From Margaritifera margaritifera (lineage: Eukaryota; Mollusca; Bivalvia; Unionida; Margaritiferidae): 64,000 nucleotides of DNA. Both the position numbers and the translations under genes were made by a program. Below the pieces are notes generated by a model. That model was not told the origin of the DNA. It did no database searches and saw only the letters and a program-made list of their open reading frames with translations. The stretch covers positions 4,292,501 through 4,356,500 of the forward strand of contig JAQPZY010001628.1 of assembly GCA_029931535.1 (NCBI GenBank). Direction: 5' to 3'. Shown piece by piece: positions 11,430 through 22,167 of the stretch; the stretch's first letter is position 1; each line of letters starts with the position of its first letter.

Positions 11430-14400
11430 TAATGTTCGATTAGTCAAATACCTTAATTCAATTAATGCTGATATAAAGTGTAAATATGGTTTTTGCAAAA
11501 GAAATGTTCTGTATAATGAACAGCAACTTGTAAATTTAGAGCGCGAGTTTGGACACAACTGTATAGTCCGTTTTGTTGTGTTATTGGAATTTCATAAACT
11601 TTTGAAATGTCATTATAGTGAAGTAAATCTTGGAGAACAACATTTGCAACATCTTTGGGTGAATATAGGGTTTCATAACATTCTTTAGTTTCTTGTAAAA
11701 ATCCTTATTGTTTATTTATTAAAATTAATGAAAGATTTCACATATTTACCAATAAATACCTATTGTCCTCATTTCAATAGTATTTAGACACTTTTTCACC
11801 GTTATCTCCCTTTCATTTGTCCTCTTATCATGATACCATCAATTTTTCTTTGTCTTTATTGCTTCAATTCATTGTAATTTTATTTGTCTTTATTGCTTCA
11901 ATTTATTGTAATTTTCTTCTAGCATTTTTTATTAATGGGATCCGCTAATATTATTGATGCAATATCAACTTGTTTCTTTATTCTCATTTAGTTACACTTA
12001 TAAATATCAAATAGTTTTACATCTTATTTTCATCAGAAGTACCTCAGAAAATAGTTAATTAAAAACTAACTGTAGCTTAACATCCGGAATTTTTTTTTCA
12101 CTGTAATAATTTTCAGCTTTATATTGAGTTTTGACACTCTGTATCACTTGTTTGGCTATTTTATAATTAATCGTTGTCTTTGAATAATGAGTTACTAAAT
12201 TTCCACAACGATTTTCTTTCAACAATATTCAAATTTAAAGCTCATTTTTCCAATGATCTGTTCTGTAACATGGTTTAATTTTGGAGCTATTTGCAGGCAC
12301 AACTTTTTCTGAAATAAAGAAAAAGTCTTATATTGTTCTTACATTATCATTATCAAACGCGTCACTAATACTACTTCGATATTCCTACCATTATAGCATA
12401 TTTTATTGCTGATTCAAGTGTGTAGTCTTCGTACGTATTGCCATATTTGATGAAATTAGTGGCGATTTATCGATAACCGTGTGCTGATGTTTTCTTATAA
12501 ACAATAGACAAGAGCCTAACAAGCATACTTTTGCATTTTACAGCTGGTCTGTGTCAGGAAGCTAAGAGATGCCCATAAGGAAGTAATATGATGTGACAGC
12601 TCCATTCCCTTTCTTATACAAATCCACGTGTCGTCTACCTTGAGCTCTGGGTTGAGACATTTTTCTCCGATTTGTATTAAAGGTTAAAAATAAGTGCTCG
12701 ATCCTAACTACAATACGGTCATTTAATAGTATGATTGGCATCGCATTATGAGACTATTTCAGGCGTATATTACACTGCCATATGTCATATATCCTATGTC
12801 AGAACGATAGACTGAAAGGAGTCTAGAAGGGCCTATAGATTGAAGTTTATAAAGCAATGATCTTGCCTATCGCTGTTGTTATTATTGTTTTCTCATTCAT
12901 GTTAATTAACATCAACTTATATCGCTAGGTAATTTCAAAAGTTTAGAAATAAAACAGGACTTGCTAAGGTTTTGTATTAAATATGTAAAAGGGTTCATTC
13001 TTATTGCAAGATACATGACTGTATCATGTTCTGGCAGAACACTGATTGATTACGTATTTATATGGCCAGGAAAATTATTTCCCTGAATAGCATAATAGAT
13101 CGGATGCATTTTTCGTGTAAGTTCTGTACTCTTCATTACATAGGCAGTAATTAATGGCCTAGTATACCTTGCTCCTGGAAATTGTAGACTACTGCGCTCA
13201 TTTAATAAATGCAGTTTGTGGAAGGGAACAAATTCCAGAATGAACTCTAATGACCTGTAACTTTTATGTCTAACATTTATTTTGGTCATTGGTACCAGAA
13301 ATAAAATTAACAGGGAAAAGAATATGAAAATATTCGGAACTATTTAAGAAAAGATAAATACACTGGAAGAATAATCTCTCGTAATCTCTCGTGAAATGTC
13401 ATACGTTTTCCGTGACCCCTCTTAAATCTTATTATCATATACTGTGTATATAAATAATATTGCAACATCAATTTTACTCAGTTTAGCAATGACTTAGCAT
13501 CAGTAATAGCTCTACCGTACGCTCATATTTTGTGGGTAGGTGGGGTTGTTTCTTTAATAGTTCTAGTCTCAATATTTATATTGCTTATCGACCACTGATA
13601 CGTTGCTATTTTATTTACTCTCATATTGTCATATTTGACTTCACTTCTATATTTCCCAAGACTCCATTTAGCAGTATAAAAATGACGTCGATGAAGTAGA
13701 CAACTCTTCATCCTTATTAAATAACCTTATTAATTTATCTAGTCATTAGTTGGACACTGTTCCTTTGAATCTTACTTACAACTGCATTAATGTTTCTCTC
13801 TATTCTAGACCATACATATTTTGCATGTTTGTTTTCAACAAATAGGTGAAGTAGCGTCTGAGTAGCTTTTCCGTTGCAGTTTTAAATAAATGACACATTC
13901 CACTCGAAATGCTCATTAAATGAAGCCTACTCTCTGTATGTAAGCATTGGCAGTGAAATTGTTTTGCATTTTATTGCAACATAGTTTTATATATAATTTC
14001 CAAAAGTTTTTAAAGGCCATATTTGCATTTGGGTCTAAAAGGCGAATAAAACCTTTTCTCAATGAAAGTCTTAATTTTAGGATCATTGAGGGCATCTGTT
14101 TTGTTCTTTACGTAAATGTTGATTCTAAGTATCTTTCATTCGTTTTTTTTTTTCTTTTTTATGGTTGAGGTGTCTTCGTTAATAGATATTGTTCGTATCT
14201 ACTGTTTAGGAATACGCTTCTTAATTTTAGAGTATTGTTTTTTTTTTATTCCTTTTATAAGCAAGTCTTCATGAGAAGATTTGAAGTGTTCTTCAAACTG
14301 TTCCAGACATATATACAGTTGAAAAAGACCACATTTACACCAATTTTCAAATAAAAGCGGTTTCCTTTAGAATATAATAAATGTGTTTTCAACTAGGTAG

Positions 14401-14849
14401 TCATCTTGTATTTCTGTTTAAATAAAGGTTTCTATGTTGATCCAAGTGGTGTCTGACATTTGTTTAAAATACAAATATCTTAACGTGAAAAGTAAATCCA
14501 TACTTTTCCAGACATGCAAGAAGCGTTTAATCTTATTGATAGTCTCCAGCCACACTGATGTAACATAAAGCCGCGTAATACCTCTAATGATTTTACAAAT
14601 ATCTTTGTCAACCTAAATTTGCGAAATATAGGTTCGTTTTCTTCCAAGTAGCAATATACAATAAAACCGTTTTATGCACGTAACGTTTGAAATAGAGCCT
14701 TTTTCAAATATTTTTGCTTCGAAAAATTCAAGAATTTAGCTTTCATTGGAGTGAAAGATTTTAGGAGCATATTAACCCAGTGTCTAAATCGGTCGACGAA
14801 TGCAAAATACTATTGTTTTAAAAGCGCTAACCCTTTTATAATTTTTCAA
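11428..14849. other. Long AT-rich stretch without identifiable genes
   Basis: I see no supported gene over this 3.4 kb. Short frames at 13050-13289, 13523-13711 (both minus) and 13947-14168 (plus) have no recognisable domain. The short phrase TTTGTCTTTATTGCTTCAAT is repeated at about 11850 and 11885. The region may hold old, unrecognised element sequence. Confidence 0.4.
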
Positions 14850-15851
14850 CAGCTTATGCATGGTGATATCTTTATGCATGGTGATGACTTTATGCATGGT
14901 GATGCCTTTTTGATCTGCCGTAGATTAGAGAGTATGCATACGATTGGACATCAACTGCAGATACGCATATAAAAAAAATTCAGAAATGGGCAGAAGAAAA
15001 CGGGTTCAAATTTTTGAAATAAAAAACTGTATGCATTTCTGCCGATTACATCGTATTCATGATGACCCAAAGCTCTATCTTAACGGTTGTCTTATTCATG
15101 TTGTGGAGGAAACAATTTTAGGGCCTATTTTCGACCGTAAAACTAACTTTTCATCCACATACTAGATACCTCAGAGATAAATGTCAAAAAGCCCTGGATT
15201 AATACGAGTCGTGGTAAACACAGATTAGAAGGTCATGCTTTGGTTATTTAGATCATTAGTAAGATTCAAACATGACTATGGTTCAATTGCGCACGGATCA
15301 GCTTGTAAATCTTACCTGCAGATACTTGATCCGATACACAGTAATGGACTTAGACTCTGTCTATGTACATTTAGAATTTATCCTTCAGAAAGCCTCTATG
15401 TTGAGGCAAATGAACCATGACTTTACCTCAGACGATCTAAAGTTGTTCTTCGGTATGCTAACAAACTATCTTCTAATCCATCTAACCCCACATATGATGT
15501 AGTGTTTAGGCCCAAATACCAAAACCTTTATTTCACCTTTTGGCATAGGAATTCGTCCTCTCTTAAAAACAGCAAAAATCAATGTAAGAAATATTGCAAA
15601 ATTCTGTATTCAATAATCACCACCATGGTTATCAAAACCCCCTAAAATAATATTTGACCTTTGCCAATTCAAAAAGTCTTCAACAAATGATTCTCCTTTT
15701 CCAGAGTAAATTCAATGAAATCAGAGCCTCCGATCGTAACCATACGTTCATGTATATCGACGGTTTGAGAGATGAAGACAAAATTAGGGTTGCCATTTTG
15801 ATACCCGATGGCACCATCTCACCATATGTTCTGCCTGATTTGTATCGTTAA
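14850..15851 (+). pseudogene. LINE remnant (RT C-terminus to RNase H start), family A copy 1
   Basis: Plus-strand pieces in different frames follow the order of a non-LTR retrotransposon polymerase of the I/Nimb/Jockey type. The region after the RT active site (LICRRLESMHTIGHQLQI at about 14910-14965) comes first. Next are NCMHFCRLHRIHDDPKLYLN (about 15025-15084), FDRKTNF, then GSACKSYLQILDPIHSNGLR (about 15300-15355), and SLYVEANEP. The beginning of an RNase H domain (TFMYIDGLRDEDKI, about 15747-15788) follows. Where the RT Y-x-D-D box should be, an 18 bp unit is present three times (14853-14906). Frameshifts throughout show it is dead. A second fragment of the same family lies at 27834-28940. 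Confidence 0.8.
14853..14906 (+). repeat. 18 bp unit x 3 at the RT active-site position
   Basis: TTTATGCATGGTGATGAC and two close variants stand in tandem, reading MHGDIF/MHGDDF/MHGDAF, just before the LIC segment of the reverse transcriptase. This interrupts the catalytic box. Confidence 0.9.
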
Positions 15852-17952
15852 TTCCATTTTTCATACGCTCTCATCAATCATGTATAATTAATAGAATTTC
15901 AATGTTCCATCTTTGCATTTATAATCCTATATAATCTTTGAACATTTGACTGTATTATGGTAACATTTTATTGTCCATCTTTCGGGACCCATTCAAATTT
16001 GATCCCTCTCTAATTTTAGAATCACGACATCATGATCACTATAAGTCAGTGTTGCATATATGTGTTTGTAACATGAAAATCAACATATTTTGACAATAAC
16101 ATATAAGCAATTACTAAATAACGTAAGTCACGCATGTACGTGCAAGATCGTACAAAGAGAAAGCGCTTTCTCCAGATAACTTAAAGATCGTAAGGTTTAA
16201 TTATTTCATCGAGTGTGTGGACATGTTAATATCTCTTAAGAGCAAGTCTGAGTCATATTCGTTAAGAAAAAGTCCAAGACCTTGGACAACGCGCTTTCAA
16301 TTCACCCTACTATTCAGACTATATACTAGACATACCAACTAATTAATTTGTTTTGCAACAACATCGATATTACTCTACCATTGTCATATTCTTGTTTTAT
16401 GTTGTATGTTGGTAAGTCCAGGTTTTTCAGGAAGAGGATTGCTCTTCCCTTAGAACAAATATAAATATCATCATTCTAAAGGTTTATGCCTCCCCGTTAT
16501 TTTTCCCCATAATTCAGCTTTTTATTTGCATGCACAATGCGATTCTTGCACAACTACAAGCTTCAACAAGTGAGAGAAATGTGATCTCATAACCTTATAA
16601 CGAAAACAATTTACATTTGATATACATATCGTAAAATGCATAGAGTGATGACAGTAAAATAATTTGTGAGAATCATTTAACACTTCTCTGGAAAGTAAAT
16701 CCTAGATTTTAGTAATATTTCTGTCTCTTTCTCTGATGGGGTTTATATGAGAGCGTGCTCCTGTTTCTTTCTTCTATTCAGAAGGTATACGAATTTCATA
16801 CTCGTTGGAAGCTCAAGTGCTGCATCCTTTTAATAATACATTGATTTATTTGGGACACTGTCTGCCAACAACATACCGTTATTGTTCAGATAAGGAAACG
16901 TTTATCACTGATTGCTGATTTGAGTTTGAAGTTAGTAACTGTTTCACTGATCTGAAGTATAGCGGGGCTTTTCTCCTCGTATTGATAATGCTTGCAAAAG
17001 GGATTTACTTTTTCAGTCGTTTAGACTACGCTAGTGATCACTTGATCGCGTTGAGTATAGTTAGACTTAAAAATGCATTTACGTTTCTCAAACACCATGT
17101 GCAAGAAGTAGACGTTAGACAAAACATTCATTTTTTTTTTAACTTGAATCATTTCTTTAATTTCTTTGAATCCATATTACATTCAAAAGCAAATATTTTA
17201 CTGCGGGCTTTCATTACTCGCGGCAGTCTAGTTGTCAACAAAATACCCAATCAAGAAATGAAAAAATGCTATAAAACCTTTTTCTGACTTTAATACTTTT
17301 GTCACCTTAAGTGCCTTGAAGAATAAATTAAGATTTAAAAAAATTATGTTTTGGAGATAACACACGATTCTTAGCTTGGATTAAGATTCAGATTCTAACC
17401 ACGGTCAATCATTTTGTAATTGGCAGTGAGTAAAATCACAGCAGACTTCTCAAATACTATATATTTGCGATTGAGTTCACATAACACGTTAAATTCTAAG
17501 TGAGGTTTTAAAGTTCTATGATCTCCCAGACAGGTTCCAACAATACTCTGCACATTTTTGACAGGCTCGAAGATTTCTCATATAAACAATCAGTGAGAAA
17601 AAACAAATACCGCCCCTGCTAGGTAAAGGTATTTGCTTAACGTCAAGACAATTTCAATGTGTAAAAGCAAGATTACTCACTTCAACTCCATTCGATTTCT
17701 ACATCAGACCAAAAACAATTAGAATGGATTCAAAAAGACAGCCAAGCAATATTTCAAAATTTTGTCAAATTATTTGACCTTAATCGCCTGAACATCGATT
17801 GATACTATTGGCATAAATTCAAGCTTTTCCATATTCGTATTGATACGACAAAAAGAACAGTAATTATGGTTTGTTATGAGAATTGTATGACCTGTAACAT
17901 AATATAACATTCTCTTAAACTTAGCAAACTTATATTCAGTAATTAAACAATA
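15852..17952. other. AT-rich stretch, nothing identified
   Basis: The RNase H part of the upstream LINE does not continue recognisably. A 101-codon frame at 16982-17287 (plus) has no known motif. No repeats were noted. Confidence 0.4.
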
Positions 17953-19456
17953 GCAGGGCTCAACAAAACCACTCGTCCTCTCGTCCTGACCGGGTACAAA
18001 TTGACTGAACCGAGTAAAACTTGACTACGTACTCGTCACTGGGCCAAGTAGATTGCAAATTTGCACATTGTAAATAGATCGGAGTGCATTTTCTTCCCTT
18101 AACAAGCGCCGAAGTTCAACATCGCTTAACATTTGGAGTACGTCAATTATAAATAACCTTTACCTAATTTTATTACTTCTTGTCAGTCTAGAACGTGTCG
18201 CAAAGGAAACGATTTGTGATGGGGGTGGGGGTGTTTTATTTTACATATGTACCCGATGCAAGCTTGATACTAAAATGGGTTCATATTATGGACATATTAT
18301 GTTGCAGGTTTACACCTAGCTCTCGATTTCTTAATGGTGTTCGCATTTACACTGACACTATTCAGTAATGTATGTGCCATTTTGATGTGAAAAAAGTTAA
18401 CCTTTCAACGAGCTATCACACATCTTTATGAGTCAGACCTCTGAAAAGTTAAGAAACAGAGAATCCCAAATTTTTTTTTATTTTTCAGCTGGTCAGGCAA
18501 CGTTACAGTTGCTTCAGGAAACCGGCATTTTCAAGACTGAAGCTTTATTGACACGCTGGCATGCCAAAGGTAAGATGCCTGCACATATTTCTACAAGTAT
18601 GTAATTACTTTTCACAAGAAAAATGTCGCCATCTTACATTCGAAATGAATATTTTAAATGTCTCAACCGATTCCTACCAACCTTTACACAAAGCATGCTG
18701 TTGCAGTCCATTTATAAAGCAGATAATGTCCAGACAACAACTGATTGGTCGAAATCTTGTTGGGGTCATGACAAAACTGTTCCAATTCTTTTGGACAATC
18801 AACAGTCTTCTTTTATATGGCGCCCGTGTGTAGCTCTCTAGAATGGAGGATTGACCAAAATGGATCATTTAGTATGAAAGTTGGTTGACAAAATTTAGAC
18901 GATTGAATTCTTCTTTCAAATGCAAGTTACTGACATTTTTCTTGTAAAATGTAATTACATATTTATATAAATATCTGCTGGTGTCTTTATTCTGGCGTGA
19001 CAATGTATTAATAGAGCTGCACAGTCTTGAAAATAATGGTGATCTGGGCACAAAATCATAAACGTCTGATAATCTCTGTCTCTTAACTTCTCCCATATCA
19101 TAAAGATCTATGATAGCTCGTTGAAAATGAAAATATGATATCTAGATTACTGAAAGGTTCAACTGTAAACGCGAATACCACTAATAAATCAAGGGTTATT
19201 TGTGCAACTGCAATTTCTTGAGTTACAAACCTTGTATCTTATTATATGTTTATCTAAGGATCCATGTATTAGAACATGCTATTTTCATGGTTTTTTTCCA
19301 TTTTAGTATCAAGCTTGCTTGTGGTTCTTTAGTAAAAGTACGCAGTATAGTGGAGATATGTAAGGTGTCGAGTATAATGAGGACAGTGACGAGCAACTCG
19401 TGCGTCTCACTCGTCCCTGGGACGAGTGCTTGGGAAATGTGTTCCTAAGCCCTGCA
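17953..19456. mobile_element. Foldback-type palindromic element, copy 2 (both ends present)
   Basis: About 1.5 kb. The left half (17953-18700) and right half (18870-19456) are diverged inverted copies around a unique centre. The termini are GCAGGGCTCAACAAAACC and, reading inward from the right, GCAGGGCTTAGGAACACAT. Both continue into a shared CACTCGTCC segment. Matching internal landmarks are GTAATTACTTTTCACAAGAA (about 18600) and its complement near 18945. It is inverted relative to copy 1 at 9745-10956. No transposase frame is present, so it would depend on an enzyme supplied elsewhere. No clean target duplication is visible. Confidence 0.8.
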
Positions 19457-19510
19457 TAGAACAAATAAATTAGTTTGCTGTCCAGATAAAAAATATTTAA
19501 AGAATACCTA

Positions 19511-19702
19511 GTCAGGAAAAGATTAAGGCATTTTTTAGCAACATGCGATCTACCGTCAGGAAAAGATTAAGGCATTTTTTAGCAACATGCAATCTACCGT
19601 CAGGAAAAGATTAAGGCATTTTTTAGCAACATGCGATCTACCTACCGTCAGGAAAAGATTAAGGCATTTTTTAGCAACATGCGATCTACCGTCAGGAAAA
19701 AG
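19511..19702. repeat. Minisatellite, 44 bp unit, about 4 copies
   Basis: The unit is GTCAGGAAAAGATTAAGGCA, then TTTTTTAGCAAC, then ATGCGATCTACC. The third unit has a 4-base (TACC) extension. Confidence 0.92.
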
Positions 19703-20100
19703 ATATTTCAGATTTTACACAGGATAATTGCTATAAGGCAGCGATGCGTGCACGTCATTCATACACCGATAAAAAAACATTCAATATAATAAAAAAAACG
19801 TTTCCCAGTTACGTCATATCTTTTTCGCTTAAAAATTCCAGTCTTTTTCTGAAATCATTAGAGGAAATAATATAATCAGTTACCTATGCAGTCGTGATTA
19901 AATGTTTCTTTTATCCTTACCATGGTCTCGTGCTTGCTGTTCAAAACAAACACGAACAGGGCGTTTTCATTGATCGACGTCAAGATCAAGTACAATTGAA
20001 GCTCGCGATTTTGATCATGTTTCTATTTCAATATCTTTCATTTATAAACACATATTCCAGTTTATATGATATCATTTAAAGTCATGCGTCAACAGTTTTA
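19703..20100. other. Spacer up to the left edge of the inverted duplication
   Basis: AT-rich sequence with no gene recognised. Similarity between the two arms begins sharply at TCAGCGAACAGGG (20101). Left of it the sequence has no counterpart near 39952. Confidence 0.5.
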
Positions 20101-20359
20101 TCAGCGAACAGGGCATCATTATAGCCTCAGTTTTCACCGCACCGGGGTTTATTATAAGCACGATCGTACTTGCAGTCACAGGCGGGAGAGGCACATCACC
20201 AACTCCATCTCCAGCCCCTGCACCTAAACCAGATTCCGAACGGCGCGAAAAAATGAATAAAAATTCATCTGGAGCAGCCGACCGGGATGCTGAAAACGCT
20301 CTGCCCGGAATTATTGGTTCAAATGTGTAATTCTTGCTCAGGAAAGCTGGCAGTGTCAT
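20072..20359 (-). CDS. Polinton-associated small protein, unknown (left copy)
   Basis: This is a 95-codon frame starting with ATG (MTLPAFLSKNYTFEPIIPG). It has a Pro/Gly/Ala-rich middle (GLGAGAGDGVGD) and a hydrophobic segment near ASTIVLII that could cross or associate with a membrane. Its last codons lie beyond the arm boundary at 20101, so the natural C-terminus has been replaced by flanking sequence. The right-arm twin starts at 39694 and is frameshifted in the middle, but its 3' part continues naturally past 39951. I do not recognise the family. Confidence 0.45.
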   Translation of the reverse strand: MTLPAFLSKNYTFEPIIPGRAFSASRSAAPDEFLFIFSRRSESGLGAGAGDGVGDVPLPPVTASTIVLIINPGAVKTEAIMMPCSLIKLLTHDFK

Positions 20360-20408
20360 CGTCCTTTGCAGTTCTCAGACGACAGATGTGCAAGCGCGGC
20401 GAAAGCGC

Positions 20409-20669
20409 CTAGCTGGCGAACGCAAGAACTAAAAGCCCCACCGCGATGCCAGCCACAACAAATGACGTTTTATTGGCTTCGTGATTTTCAGCTATCACAA
20501 CGTTTTTTGCCTCACACGCTGAGCTTGGCGTTCCGTCAGCCCCAGCGCCACCCACGCTATCTCTGCTAGCAAAAACCGACGCAATAAGCGCTTCAACAAG
20601 TATAGCGCTAGCCAGCTTGCTGCATATCGCAAACCGAGAAGGGACAAAGTCCACCTCTTCATGCTTCAT
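20409..20669 (-). CDS. Small tail-anchored membrane protein candidate (left copy)
   Basis: This is an 86-codon ATG frame, MKHEEVDFVPSRFAICSKLA onward. A hydrophobic stretch of about 19 residues at the very C-terminus (SFVVAGIAVGLLVLAFAS) suggests a tail anchor, and a moderately hydrophobic segment lies near residues 17-33. The twin at 39384-39644 is fully open and differs at only two residues (D/A and F/L), unlike most neighbours. The same frame remains open for about 35 codons upstream without an ATG. It sits between two other small frames on the same strand with short gaps, as in compact viral genomes. The function is unknown. Confidence 0.5.
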   Translation of the reverse strand: MKHEEVDFVPSRFAICSKLASAILVEALIASVFASRDSVGGAGADGTPSSACEAKNVVIAENHEANKTSFVVAGIAVGLLVLAFAS

Positions 20670-20784
20670 TGGCTGCGGTTGTTTTGCGCTCTCGTGGGCA
20701 ACAGCATGCGCTGGTATCCTTGTCGAATTAATGCTGACATTGATGTCTGGATCCAGGTCATCGCTCGCTATGAGAAGTTTGTTA

Positions 20785-20997
20785 TTACATTTCGTAGGAG
20801 TCTAGTTTAAGCTCCATGTCGCGTGAAATCCTGTACATGCCACCTCCAATAACGTCATCTATATTGCTTCTGGCATATCCAAGCGCCTCCTGATACTTAT
20901 GTATCGACTTCAATTCGTGGCCGATACATTTTTCTACATTTGACAAAACCGATTTTGTGCAGCAAAAGCCATTTTTATTCCCACTATCGAGCTGCAC
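20785..20997 (-). CDS. Small unknown protein, start unclear (left copy)
   Basis: An open frame of 70 codons containing CIGHELKSIHKYQEALGYAR and DDVIGGGMYRISRDMELKL, a mostly polar, probably helical sequence. The frame has no early ATG: it opens with GTG and overlaps the end of the upstream frame. The real start is therefore unclear, or the gene was entered by splicing or a lost ATG. The right-arm copy (about 39050-39270) is broken by indels. I do not recognise it. Confidence 0.35.
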   Translation of the reverse strand: MQLDSGNKNGFCCTKSVLSNVEKCIGHELKSIHKYQEALGYARSNIDDVIGGGMYRISRDMELKLDSYEM

Positions 20998-21373
20998 GTT
21001 TCAGCTTGCGCTGACAGATTGACCAAACGTATGCCCGAATGCTGGAGATGATACGCGATACGCCAGCTTTAGTAAATCCGTTTGACTTGTCAAGTATAAA
21101 TGTTGCCCATGCATTTTCAGTTCCCACCTGTGAGTAGTGGTAACATTTTAGCTCATACTGTGTTATCATTTCAAGGGTAAATCTAACGATTTCGGACATG
21201 CTCTTTCGTGGGTTGGTGAATAATAATATATCACCCCCCAGCCCACTGTTGCTGGTTCGCTTCCGCCAGTTTGAATTTGGGTCAACATTAAACTCTGCAA
21301 ATATCTCCATAAACTGCCACCTCAAAATTAATATCAAACTTCTCGAAACTTGTTTGCGTTGGAGTGGGAGCAC
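20984..21373 (-). CDS. Unknown Polinton-associated protein (left copy)
   Basis: This 129-codon open frame is interrupted at its 5' side: there is no ATG until MEIFAEFNVDPNSNWRKRTS. Conserved-looking segments are GGDILLFTNPRKSMSEIVRF, KCYHYSQVGTENAWATFILD and the basic C-terminus WSICQRKLKRAAR. The upstream frame at 21396-21836 ends 22 bases before it, and both may be halves of one gene split by a frameshift. In the right arm the same sequence (38678-39080) is frameshifted near 38870. No family was recognised. A virion or DNA-binding protein is possible, but that is inference. Confidence 0.4.
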   Translation of the reverse strand: MLPLQRKQVSRSLILILRWQFMEIFAEFNVDPNSNWRKRTSNSGLGGDILLFTNPRKSMSEIVRFTLEMITQYELKCYHYSQVGTENAWATFILDKSNGFTKAGVSRIISSIRAYVWSICQRKLKRAAR

Positions 21374-21395
21374 CGCAGCTGGTTGAGCAGCGACC

Positions 21396-21836
21396 TCATC
21401 TAAATGTTAACAGGATACATGAAAAACTTGATAACTGAGGGTTATCTGCAAGCATACGGTCTTTAAAGCTTGAACAATGGCCTATGGCGTCTTCAACGCT
21501 GACGCCACAGGCCATTGTTGCACACCAGGCGATAAAGTTGATTTGATTTTGCCAAATTTGCATGGTGCTGGTGCGCCACTTGCCAATTATATCCTCAGAT
21601 TTTATATCTGGCATGATGTATTTATTGATTATTTTGGCCACTATTACCTGCAACGGTATATCCTTTCGCACAACAACCTTAAGAGTGGAAAGCAAAGCGA
21701 GAATGGTCTCTATGTCCCCATTGCTATGTTCATAGATGCCGCCGGCTCTATATCCCGCGGCGCTACGAAAACGTAGTACTTGTGGCAATACCACCGCTCT
21801 CATACAAGTGCAGGCAATGTATGTTGTACTGACCAA
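21396..21836 (-). CDS. Unknown Polinton-associated protein (left copy)
   Basis: A 146-codon open frame. The first in-frame ATG is at MRAVVLPQVLRF; the frame is open upstream without an ATG. It contains VVRKDIPLQVIVAKIINKYI and IGKWRTSTMQIWQNQINFIA, with hydrophobic helices but no clear membrane span. The right-arm counterpart (38217-38655) has two stops near 38285 but is otherwise conserved. The frame directly downstream (20984-21373) may be its continuation. I do not recognise the family. Confidence 0.4.
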   Translation of the reverse strand: MVSTTYIACTCMRAVVLPQVLRFRSAAGYRAGGIYEHSNGDIETILALLSTLKVVVRKDIPLQVIVAKIINKYIMPDIKSEDIIGKWRTSTMQIWQNQINFIAWCATMACGVSVEDAIGHCSSFKDRMLADNPQLSSFSCILLTFR

Positions 21837-22167
21837 TCCTCTAGTTGGATCTGTGGTTCTAGAACAGGTGATATAAAGCTACTCAAATTTGCGCGTAGCG
21901 CTTCGGGAGATCTCGTACAGTCCAGGATGACTCAACATTTCGGCTGCGCTTGGAACAACAAATTTGATGCGGGTTCGACAAAAATCGACCAGATTAAAAC
22001 CATTTCCATTCCGGATGGGTATTAAAACTTACATACGAAAGGTAATTCAGGCTGCCCTGCCTATGACTGCGAGCTACAACGAGGCAACCGGGCGGGTCAC
22101 CGTGACAATCACTGACCCAAACAGCAATTTATATCTCCCCTATGAGCTAGCCAGCCTATTTAGGTAA
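21780..22167 (+). pseudogene. Capsid-type (F54H12.2-like) protein fragment, frameshifted (left copy)
   Basis: This is the only gene on the strand opposite to its neighbours in this arm half. Two frames join at about 22021-22026: the first ends in DQIKTISIPDGY, the second begins IKTYIRKVIQAAL and goes on to YNEATGRVTVTITDPN and LYLPYELASLF. A phrase with a Pro-Asp-Gly-Tyr turn, then a helix, then two beta-like strands and an LxxELAxLF ending is reminiscent of the Polinton protein called F54H12.2-like, a putative capsid component. That is resemblance by eye only. The sequence is a C-terminal fragment; no larger capsid frame was found. Confidence 0.4.
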
